Shown here: in pieces, positions 42,691 through 50,127 of the stretch | Position numbering within the stretch: position 1 is the stretch's first letter | Layout of the letters: each line of letters starts with the position of its first letter | Source: CAZIAK01 sp964537035 | GTDB taxonomy: Bacteria; Planctomycetota; B15-G4 | Length of the DNA: 64,000 nt | Direction of reading: 5' to 3' | NCBI GenBank assembly: GCA_964537035.1 | Contig: CAZIAK010000025.1 | Span: 11,546 to 75,545, forward strand | The notes under the pieces: generated by a model | What the model saw: the letters and a program-made list of their open reading frames with translations, nothing else | What the model was told of the DNA's origin: nothing | The model's database searches: none | Position numbers and translations under genes: made by a program

Positions 42691-44328
42691 ATGCGCAAAT
42701 CTCTCCTTACGGCCATCACGTTGGCAGCTCTCGGTGTGGTGTCTGCCCAGAGCGTCCAGAACATCGTCCTCTTCGGGTCCTTGAACGGTGAGGCAGGGTC
42801 TGCCGGGAGCGGTTCGATCCAGAACAACACCCGCAAGGTGCTGTTTCTCGATGTGGACAGCGACGGGGACCAAGACCTGGTGGCTGTGAATCACGGCGTG
42901 AACAGCCTGATCTACGTCAACGATGGCACTGGCCAGTTCGGCGTGCCGGTGCCCCTCAACGCTGGCCTCGATCTGGCCTGCAAGGGCGCGGCCTTCGCAG
43001 ACTGGGATGGAGACTCGGATCTCGATTGCGTTCTGGCCGTGGGTCCGACGAATGGCGTGCAGGGCAGCAATCTCTTCCTGCGCAACGACACCGTGATGGT
43101 CGATGCCCCCGTCTTCACGGCCATCGCCGCGGGCGATCCCGACGCCCATGCCGACCACTCCTACGACGTGGCCTTCGTCGCCGTCGGCAGCCAGCTTCAG
43201 CTGATCGTGGCCAACCGCATCATCACCGGCCAGCCCATGAGCGGTCGTGACCGGGTCTACGTCTCCAATGGCGACGGCACGTTCACCGAGGATGGGGCCA
43301 GCGTGATCGCGGTCTCAGGCCCGGCCAGCTCGCGGGACATCACCGTGGGCGACCTGAACGGCGACGGGCACGATGATCTGATCATCGCCCACGCTGGCAA
43401 CAACGGCTCGCGCAACGTGATCTTTCGCAACAACGGCTTCGACGGCTTCTTCCAGGATGGTCGGGACGACTTCACCTTTCACAGCTCGCAGACCTACGGC
43501 ACTGCCATGGGAGACCTGGACAACGACGGCAAGCTCGACGTGGTCACCGCCAACCGGCTGGACGCCAGCACCGGAGCGACCAACGCCGTCTTCGCCAACC
43601 GCTCTCGGCCCGGCAACATCAACCTGCAGCGCGCGCTCACCTGGCCCGTGTCCACCAGCTACGACGTGGCCATCGGAGACCTCGACCTCGACGGTGACGG
43701 AGATGTTGTGGTGGCGAACAACAACTCTCCCAACGCGGTCTTCATGAACAACCAGGCCGACGACGGATTGCCTTCAGGGGCGCTGGTCTTCAGCCCGAGC
43801 AGCTTCTTCACGGAGGTGACCCACGGTGAGATCCAGTCGAGTCGGGGCAAGTCCCGGTCGGTGGCCCTCGCCGAGGTGGCGGACTACAGCGCCAACCCCA
43901 ACCACACCGGGCTCGAAGTGGCCTTGGCCAACGCCAACGGCAGCTCGAACTTCTTCTTCCGTGGCTTCGGTGTCATGTTCTCGGATCTGGGCGGGGCCAC
44001 CGCGGCTGCGCGCCTGGACGGCGGCGGCTTCCTGTCACCCACAGATGATGCTGCGCTGTGGTGCAGCGGCGGCGCGCCCAACGCGATGTACCAGCTGTTC
44101 GCTGATCTGGCCATCAACCCCGTGCCGCTCATGGGAGGTGTCTTCCACCCTGCCTCCGCGACCGTGCTGACCACCGGCACCTTGGATGGCCGTGGTCTGG
44201 CCACCATCGACATCCCCAACGGCTCGTTGCCCTCGGTGACCCAGGGGGTGTTCATCGTCTTCCAGTATTCGCTGCCGGTGCAGGCTGAGATCAGCAACGG
44301 CATGTCCGCCATGATCCAGAGCAACTGA
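42691..44328 (+). CDS. Secreted FG-GAP/VCBS repeat protein (paralogue 2)
   Basis: 545 residues from ATG 42691 (GGAG upstream, at 42679-42682); ATG 42676 is a possible alternative. The signal peptide MRKSLLTAITLAALGVVSAQ and the following SVQNIVLF match paralogue 1 almost word for word, as do repeat positions (LDVDSDGDQDLVAVNHG, FADWDGDSDLDCVLAVG, VGDLNGDGHDDLIIAHAG, MGDLDNDGKLDVVTANR, IGDLDLDGDGDVVVANN) and the end ISNGMSAMIQSN. It also has the tract NGSSNFFFRGFGVMFSDLGG. It arose by tandem duplication and divergence. Likely a calcium-binding beta-propeller exoprotein; role unknown. Confidence 0.86.
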   Translation: MRKSLLTAITLAALGVVSAQSVQNIVLFGSLNGEAGSAGSGSIQNNTRKVLFLDVDSDGDQDLVAVNHGVNSLIYVNDGTGQFGVPVPLNAGLDLACKGAAFADWDGDSDLDCVLAVGPTNGVQGSNLFLRNDTVMVDAPVFTAIAAGDPDAHADHSYDVAFVAVGSQLQLIVANRIITGQPMSGRDRVYVSNGDGTFTEDGASVIAVSGPASSRDITVGDLNGDGHDDLIIAHAGNNGSRNVIFRNNGFDGFFQDGRDDFTFHSSQTYGTAMGDLDNDGKLDVVTANRLDASTGATNAVFANRSRPGNINLQRALTWPVSTSYDVAIGDLDLDGDGDVVVANNNSPNAVFMNNQADDGLPSGALVFSPSSFFTEVTHGEIQSSRGKSRSVALAEVADYSANPNHTGLEVALANANGSSNFFFRGFGVMFSDLGGATAAARLDGGGFLSPTDDAALWCSGGAPNAMYQLFADLAINPVPLMGGVFHPASATVLTTGTLDGRGLATIDIPNGSLPSVTQGVFIVFQYSLPVQAEISNGMSAMIQSN

Positions 44329-44404
44329 GCCGAGCTTGGGCAGGCCGCTTTCCGGCAGGGCCCCCGGATTGTCGTTGCGATCTGTGTGGCGCGGAGCCTT
44401 CGAC

Positions 44405-45526
44405 GTGCGAGTTGCCAGAGCTGCGCCGCTGACTGCCGCCGCCCTCTGTGTGGCCCTGGTCGCACTGTGCAGCTCGGCGCGCGCCCATGACAACTCGCGC
44501 AGCCGTAGCCTGCTGGTCGTCGAGCCCGGGCAGCTGGTGCACTTCGTCAAGGTTCAGGCTCAGTCGGCCTGGGAGGTGCTGCCACTCGACCCCGACGGCA
44601 ACCTCCTGGTGGAGGCCGCTGAGTTCGAGGCCGTGCGGGACGATCTGGCCCGCTATGTCATGGAGCACGTGCGCCTGCGCCCCGATGGCGGTGAGCCACT
44701 GAAGGGCGAACTCGCCGTGGGTGAGCTGGTCAGTGATGTCATGGACGCCTTGTCCTTCGAGCAGTGGATCGAGCTGGAGCTGCACTACGAGCTGACCGTC
44801 ATCCCCCGTGAGCTGGAGATCGAAGTCAGCCTCTTTCTGGAGACCAGCCCGCGGCACCAGGACCTGTGCGATGTGATCTGGTCGGATGAGCCGGGCGTGG
44901 TGACCGGCGCATCTGCGCGATTGCGTTTCTGGGCGGGCGATCCCCGGCAGGTGGCCAGCTCCGGGCGACCTCTGCCAACGCCCGGCGTTCTGTCCGTGCT
45001 CCGGGCCGGGGCGCTGGGATTGCTCGGCAGCCCGCTGGCCCTGCTCTGCTTGGCGGCCCTTCTGGCTGGCAGCGCCGCGGTCAGCTCGAAAGCGCTGGCC
45101 CGCACGAACTCGGCCCGGGTGGTCTTGGCCTTTGTGCCCAGCCTGGCTGCGGGAGTGGCTTCGGTCGACTGGCTGGCCGAGCAGCTGACCGTGGGCGCCG
45201 TGTCCCTCGCCGGCGGCCTGGCCGTGGCCTGGGTTGGCGTGTTGAACCTGGGCGCCCTGGCCCGCAAGACAAACGCTGAAGCCCCTGGCCGCCCGGTCTG
45301 GGCAGAGGCTCTCGTCTTCGGTCTGCTCATGGGTCTGGGTCTGGGCCTGAACCCGAACGCACCGTCGGCCAGCCCGTCGTGGCAGCTCGCCCTGGGCGCC
45401 GCCTGCGCCGCAGCCCTGGCCGGAGTGCCCCTGCGAGCCCTGCTCTGTCGAGTCAGACCCGCAGGCCTGCTCGTGTCCGTGGAAGCGATCGCAGCCGGGG
45501 GCTGGGTTGCCCTCACCGCTCTCTAA
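44405..45526 (+). CDS. HupE/UreJ_2-like membrane protein lacking the usual His motifs
   Basis: 373 residues from GTG 44405 (CGGAG 8 nt upstream), followed by a signal peptide ending ARAHD. Residues 30-170 form an extracytoplasmic domain of HupE/UreJ_2 type: LVHFVKVQAQSAWEVLPLD and an EF-hand-like LDPDGNLLVEAAEFEAVRDDL, with ARYVMEHVRLRPDGGEPL after it. About seven membrane helices fill residues 195-373. The nickel-permease-like H-x-x-x-G-x-DH motif expected in the first helix is not seen (AGALGLLGSPLALLCLAAL there), so metal transport is doubtful. It lies 76 nt after paralogue 2 and might share its transcript. Confidence 0.65.
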   Translation: MRVARAAPLTAAALCVALVALCSSARAHDNSRSRSLLVVEPGQLVHFVKVQAQSAWEVLPLDPDGNLLVEAAEFEAVRDDLARYVMEHVRLRPDGGEPLKGELAVGELVSDVMDALSFEQWIELELHYELTVIPRELEIEVSLFLETSPRHQDLCDVIWSDEPGVVTGASARLRFWAGDPRQVASSGRPLPTPGVLSVLRAGALGLLGSPLALLCLAALLAGSAAVSSKALARTNSARVVLAFVPSLAAGVASVDWLAEQLTVGAVSLAGGLAVAWVGVLNLGALARKTNAEAPGRPVWAEALVFGLLMGLGLGLNPNAPSASPSWQLALGAACAAALAGVPLRALLCRVRPAGLLVSVEAIAAGGWVALTAL

Positions 45527-45549
45527 CCCGCATTCTTCACCAAGCGCGG

Positions 45550-45583
45550 CCGCAGCAGAAGCTGGTGAGACGTCCGGGCTAGC
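45550..45583 (-). repeat. Copy B of a ~34-bp motif straddling a gene stop
   Basis: Plus-strand CCGCAGCAGAAGC to ACGTCCGGGCTAGC, covering the TAG of the transketolase N-terminal-subunit gene. It matches the segment at 36837-36870 at about 29 of 34 positions, in the same place relative to an unrelated gene's stop. Confidence 0.6.
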
Positions 45584-46481
45584 TGAGACCCAGCTCCGCC
45601 AGGGCAGCGGCGGCCTGGTCCGCGTCGGGGGTGACGCCGTGCCAGCTGGGCACGTCCTCCATGAAGGAGACGCCCTTGCCCAGCACGGTGTTGCAGCAGA
45701 TCAGCTGGGGCTGGCCGCGCACGGTCTTGGCCTGATCGAGGGCCTGATTCAGCGCGTCCATGTCGTGGCCGTCGATGGTGGTCACGTGCCAGCCGAAGGC
45801 CGCGTACTTCGCCGCCAGGTCGCCCTGGTCCATCACGTCCTTCGTGAAGCCGTCGATCTGGATGCCGTTGCGATCGAGGAGCACGGTGAGGTTGTCGACC
45901 TTGTAGTGGGCGGCGGCCGAAGCCATCTCCCAGACCTGGCCTTCTTGGGACTCGCCGTCGCTGCTGCCCACGTAGACCCGGTAGTTCTTGCCCTGCACCC
46001 GGGCGGCCAGGGCCATGCCCAGGCCCACGCTCACGCCGTTGCCCAGCGAGCCCGTGCAGCAGTCTACACCCTTGGTGAAGTGAAAGTCGGGGTGGCCCTG
46101 AAGCTTGCTGCCCAGCTGGCGCAGGGTCCACAGGTCGCTGCGGGGGAAGTAGCCCAGGCGCGCGAGAATGGCGTAGAGGATCGGGCAGATGTGCCCGTTC
46201 GAGAGGACGAAACGATCTCGGTCGGCCCACTCGGGCTCATCCGGGCGCACGTTCATGTGCCCGCCGAAGTACAGCGCCGTGTAGACGTCGGCCATGCCCA
46301 GGGAGCCCCCGGGATGACCGGAGCGGGACTTCTCCAGCATGCGGATCACATCGCCCCGCAGCTCTCGGGCGATGGTGGCGAGTTCGTCGGTGGAGGCAGT
46401 GGTCATCCGTGGTCCCGATGTGGTGAGGCTGGGTGTGCTGTGGCTGGGTGCGGGGTCTGCGGTGGGTGTAGAAGAGCTCAT
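45579..46481 (-). CDS. Transketolase, N-terminal (TPP-binding) subunit
   Basis: 300 residues from ATG 46481, which overlaps the stop of the partner subunit (ATGA); ATG 46406 would remove an unconserved Ser/Thr/Pro leader of 25 residues. Split transketolase alpha subunit: RGDVIRMLEKSRSGHPGGSLGMADVYTAL (cofactor and substrate region; shortened in family terms), DRFVLSNGHICPILYAIL, and the ThDP-binding motif SSDGESQEGQVWEM running to LLDRNGIQIDG. HGVTPD near the end is also typical. With the C-terminal subunit it moves two-carbon units in the pentose phosphate pathway. Confidence 0.92.
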   Translation of the reverse strand: MSSSTPTADPAPSHSTPSLTTSGPRMTTASTDELATIARELRGDVIRMLEKSRSGHPGGSLGMADVYTALYFGGHMNVRPDEPEWADRDRFVLSNGHICPILYAILARLGYFPRSDLWTLRQLGSKLQGHPDFHFTKGVDCCTGSLGNGVSVGLGMALAARVQGKNYRVYVGSSDGESQEGQVWEMASAAAHYKVDNLTVLLDRNGIQIDGFTKDVMDQGDLAAKYAAFGWHVTTIDGHDMDALNQALDQAKTVRGQPQLICCNTVLGKGVSFMEDVPSWHGVTPDADQAAAALAELGLS

Positions 46482-47431
46482 GACTTGCGGCCGAGCAGCT
46501 CTCGGGCTGCCTGGGCGATGGCCGGGGCGGTCATGCCGAAGTGCTCGAGCAGCTGCACGCCGTCGCCAGATTCGCCGAAGCGGTCGTCCATGCCCAGGCG
46601 GCGCACGGGGCACGGTGCCTCTTCGCCGATGGCTTCGAGGACGGCGCTGCCCAGTCCGCCAGAGCGCTGGTGCTCTTCGACGGTGACCAGGGCGCCGGTC
46701 TCGCGGGCGGCCTTGATCAGGGTGGCGGCGTCGAGGGGCTTGAGGGAGGCGGCGTTGAGCACCCGGGCCGAGATACCTTCGGCGGCCAGCAGCTCGGCGG
46801 CTTCGGCGGCGTAGTAGGTCGTCACGCCGAGCCCGATCAGGGTGACGTCGTCGCCCTCGCGCAGGGTGCTGATCTTGCCGATCTCGAACTGATGGTCGGC
46901 GGGGAGAAACAGGGGCGTCTTCATGCGCGAGAGGCGCACGTAGGCGGGCAGCTTGTCCGCCGCCACGGCCTGGATCGCCTGCTCGGTCTCGAGGCCATCA
47001 GAGGGGACGATGACGCGCATGTTGGGCAGCACGCGCATGATGGCCAGGTCTTCGAGGACCTGGTGGCTGGCGCCGTCTTCGCCCGTGGTCACTCCGGCGT
47101 GGGTGCCACAGATCTTCACGTTGTTCACGGGCAGGGCCACCTCTTGGCGCACCTGCTCGAAGGCCTTGCCCACGGCGAACATGGAGAACGACGAGGCGAA
47201 GGAGGTCAGCCCGGTCTGGGCCAGCCCCGCCGCGACGCCGATCATGTTGGCCTCGGCCACACCCATGTTGAAGAAGCGCTCCGGGAACTCCTGGGAGAAC
47301 TGCTTGGTCTTGGTGGACCCTGAGAGGTCGGCCTCGAGAACGACGATGTCGCTCCGTTCGGCGCCCAGGGCGGCCAGGGCCTTGCCGTAGCTCTCGCGGG
47401 TGGCGATCTGGCCGGTGACGGTGACGGTCAA
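46478..47431 (-). CDS. Transketolase, C-terminal (pyrimidine-binding) subunit
   Basis: 317 residues. The pyrimidine-binding domain has the catalytic Glu region FFNMGVAEANMIGVAAGLA, FSMFAVGKAFEQVRQEVA, and HAGVTTGEDGASHQVLEDLA with IMRVLPNMRVIVPSD. The transketolase C-terminal domain follows (about 190-317) with VTLIGLGVTTYYAAEAAELL and VTVEEHQRSGGLGSAVLE. The ATG at 47431 is followed at once by family sequence. In the direction of transcription this C-terminal subunit comes first and the N-terminal subunit second, the reverse of the common order. Confidence 0.92.
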   Translation of the reverse strand: MTVTVTGQIATRESYGKALAALGAERSDIVVLEADLSGSTKTKQFSQEFPERFFNMGVAEANMIGVAAGLAQTGLTSFASSFSMFAVGKAFEQVRQEVALPVNNVKICGTHAGVTTGEDGASHQVLEDLAIMRVLPNMRVIVPSDGLETEQAIQAVAADKLPAYVRLSRMKTPLFLPADHQFEIGKISTLREGDDVTLIGLGVTTYYAAEAAELLAAEGISARVLNAASLKPLDAATLIKAARETGALVTVEEHQRSGGLGSAVLEAIGEEAPCPVRRLGMDDRFGESGDGVQLLEHFGMTAPAIAQAARELLGRKS

Positions 47432-48270
47432 GGCTGGGCTCCGATGTCAGTGGTGGCTGGGCATCGGCCGGCGCACCCTGGGGCCTGCGACCCTCGGGGG
47501 AGCGGGGCGACCGGAACGACGCCGAGCCATACGGTGGCGGCGACTCGCCTGTGGCGCAACTCCGAAATGCTCCGTGGCGCTGGAGCCGACAGGGGGGGGG
47601 CACCAACGCTGACCAGGGAGGCTGGTGGGCCTGCAGACTTGGCCCCGTTCGGCCTAGCTCTCGGGGAGGCTGTCAGCCACCAAGCTGATAGGCAGGCTGA
47701 GGAGCATGGCCATGCCCAGCACGAGCCAGATCAGTTGTCTGGCGGGCGTTGTCTAGGGACTCGAAGCCAGGGGTATCTGCGACGCAAGCAAGTGCCCGGG
47801 TCCCCGATGCCAGGAGCCGCGAGTCGCTCAAGCGTGAACTGGCTGGGATCGCCTGGGCCCGTCGAGGAGGCCTCGTGCGCCAGCTGAGGAAGGCGCGCCA
47901 GCGCCTCACTGGGAAGCTGCTGCAAAACGATGCGGGAAAGCCTGAGGGTCGGCGCTGAGGATTTCGACGTTTTCCATGAAGGTACTCGTGCTACTCCGAC
48001 ATCTACCCTCATCAGCAAAGTGATCGACGTCGAGGCTGCCGTTACCTATTTCAAGACAATCTCGTCACGTGATGGTGCGAAGAGTCTTGGCGCGGAGCAA
48101 TGTGCCCTCTCTGTCCTGTTCCGGCGGGCTCGTCGCGGAATGCCAAGAAGAACAGCCCACGATCATTGGGACTGGAGTAGTCTTCGGTCATCGGTATGGA
48201 AGGCTCCGCTCGCCTGGAAGGGCGAGCGCAGACGCCGATCACAAGAGGAAGAGAGAAGGAGGACTACTGG
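47432..48270. other. Gene-poor stretch between transketolase and copper radical oxidase genes
   Basis: About 840 bases. Overlapping frames are mostly Arg/Ser/Pro-rich shadows, apart from pieces of a probable decayed minus-strand gene at 47654-47977. A run of nine G lies near 47591-47599. The 180 bases before the oxidase have lower GC than the surrounding housekeeping DNA and end in a strong Shine-Dalgarno (AAGGAGG). Confidence 0.5.
47654..47977 (-). pseudogene. Possible decayed small membrane protein gene with several frameshifts
   Basis: On the minus strand, ATG 47977 opens MENVEILSADPQAFPHRF, then a stop. A second frame continues VLQQLPSEALARLPQLAHE and SQFTLERLAAPGIG. A third, shifted again, ends in a plausible membrane helix, LIWLVLGMAMLLSLPISLV, then ADSLPES and TAG at 47656-47654. 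Each piece has ordinary protein composition but none is complete, as expected for a gene with at least two indels. No family was recognised, and chance open frames are not excluded. Confidence 0.3.
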
Positions 48271-50088
48271 ATGCTGCACTCATATTCCAAGTCTGTCGTC
48301 AGCCGCTTCGGTGGGCTCGCGACGCTGTCGCTGTTGCTGCTGGTGGGCACTCCGTGCTTGCAGGCGCAGGGAGCTGGCGCCCCCTCGTTTTCAGGGCAGT
48401 GGAGCGGGCCCTATACACTCACCAACATTCTGGGTGGCAACAAGGAAATCGCCCATGCCATCGTCCTTCCTCCAGCAGAGGGAAAGGACTCGCGGGTGTT
48501 CTTCATCGCCCGCAAGGCAACATGCGGCACTGGGAACGTCGACGGCTTTGTCTGGCTAGGTAACCGGCCAGGGAATGCACAGCGAGTCACGCACTCATCG
48601 TCGCCGCTGAATGCCTCTGAGGACGCCTTCTGTTCGGGGCACACCCTCCTCCCCGACGGCAATGTCTTGATAGCGGGTGGGCTGGATGAGGTTGGCAAGT
48701 GCGAGTCGGCGTGCAATCCAGATCAGAGCGCCTTTGGGCACCGAGCCCTCCGGGTGCTCGACACGTCCACTCATCCGCCGACGTGGATTGAGCCGTCCTT
48801 GCTGACCATGAATCGAGAACGGTGGTATCCCTCCTTGATCACACTCAACAACGGAGATCCATTCATCGCGGGGCACGGAAAGAACGCGGAGCCAGATGGG
48901 CCGGATCAGTGTGCCCCTACCTACGGTGCCGAGGCGATCCACGAAACGTGGGATCGGATCGCTTGGAATCCACTGGCGCTCGTCAATCCGACGCTCACGA
49001 TCAGCCGCGGCGGAGTGAACTGTGACACGACGGATCCATTCTTGAGCATGGGGGACTATCCGCGGATTCACATGCTGTCCACGGGAGATGTATTCATTGC
49101 CGACGCGACTCGTGCGGCGTTCCTGGATATTGAGAACCCACTGTGCGGCGTGGGCCAGGAGGAGCGATGGGAGACGATGCCGACGTCCATGCCCTCCGTG
49201 GATCGTCACGGCGGCAACTCGGTGCATCTTGTGTATCCCGATCCAGGCCAGCCAGGGATGTACGCACCCATTGACGTCATCTACGCAATCGGTGGTACGA
49301 ATGGAGGCGATGACACCACATGCGTGCCACTTCTCCCCGACGATATCACCGTGGCGTCCGTCTACGGCGAGGTCGACAAGTATGTAGAGCCGAGCGTCTC
49401 CACAGTGTGGGACTACTCCGCCCCTGACTTGAACTTCCCTCGCTTCAACCACAACTCGGTGTTGTTACTGGACGGATCGATCCTGGTGAACGGAGGCTCC
49501 GATGGAGTCAGCTGCGCAGGAGACCCGCTGCCCCCGGAACGCTATCGTCCCCCAGAGATCTTCGGCCCGTCCCAGGGCAGCTCCTGGACAGCCGTCACGG
49601 GTGCCGTAGAGCCGTCGCACCGTCGCTACCATTCAGTGGCAGGTCTGCTTCCAGATGGGCGGGTGTTCTCTGCTGGAGGAACCTTCACGGCGGACTACCA
49701 CACGGTCGCCGTGTACGAGCCGCCCTACTTCTTCCGCGCGCGACCCGAGATCACGTCGTCGCCAGCGGTGATCCAATATCCACAGGTCAATGGAACATTC
49801 CCAGTGAACGTGACGCTCTCATCGGCCAGCAGTACCGTGGAGCGCGTCGCTCTTGTCCGCACCGGGTCGATTACCCACGCATGGGACATGAACCAAAGGT
49901 ATGTGGTTCTTGATTTCGATGTCGTAGGAGGAACTTCTCCTCAACTGACCCTGGATGTGCAGTTACCGACCAATGCTTTCGCAGTGCCCCCAGGGCATTA
50001 CTACCTCACCGTCGTGGAGAAGACGCAGATGCTTGGCGAGGGGAAGTGGGTGCCAAGCCCTGGTCAGTGGATTCGCGTCGATCTATAG
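48271..50088 (+). CDS. Secreted galactose/glyoxal-oxidase-like copper radical oxidase
   Basis: 605 residues; AAGGAGG lies 8 nt before ATG 48271. A signal peptide (hydrophobic LATLSLLLLVGTPCL, cleavage after LQAQ) precedes a seven-bladed kelch propeller and a C-terminal early-set (DUF1929-type) domain from PEITSSPAVIQYPQVNGTF. The radical-copper site residues of fungal galactose oxidase can be placed: Cys121 in DAFCSGHTLLPDG and Tyr186 in NRERWYPSLITL (the Cys-Tyr thioether pair), Tyr453-His454 in RRYHSVAGLLPDGRVF, and His536 in GSITHAWDM. The stacking Trp of galactose oxidase is not seen (AGHGKNA there), closer to glyoxal oxidases. Predicted to oxidise primary alcohols or aldehydes to the next oxidation state, releasing H2O2. 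Confidence 0.88.
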   Translation: MLHSYSKSVVSRFGGLATLSLLLLVGTPCLQAQGAGAPSFSGQWSGPYTLTNILGGNKEIAHAIVLPPAEGKDSRVFFIARKATCGTGNVDGFVWLGNRPGNAQRVTHSSSPLNASEDAFCSGHTLLPDGNVLIAGGLDEVGKCESACNPDQSAFGHRALRVLDTSTHPPTWIEPSLLTMNRERWYPSLITLNNGDPFIAGHGKNAEPDGPDQCAPTYGAEAIHETWDRIAWNPLALVNPTLTISRGGVNCDTTDPFLSMGDYPRIHMLSTGDVFIADATRAAFLDIENPLCGVGQEERWETMPTSMPSVDRHGGNSVHLVYPDPGQPGMYAPIDVIYAIGGTNGGDDTTCVPLLPDDITVASVYGEVDKYVEPSVSTVWDYSAPDLNFPRFNHNSVLLLDGSILVNGGSDGVSCAGDPLPPERYRPPEIFGPSQGSSWTAVTGAVEPSHRRYHSVAGLLPDGRVFSAGGTFTADYHTVAVYEPPYFFRARPEITSSPAVIQYPQVNGTFPVNVTLSSASSTVERVALVRTGSITHAWDMNQRYVVLDFDVVGGTSPQLTLDVQLPTNAFAVPPGHYYLTVVEKTQMLGEGKWVPSPGQWIRVDL

Positions 50089-50127
50089 CGCATAGCTCCA
50101 AGCTTGCCCCCAGGAACGAAGAGTCAC

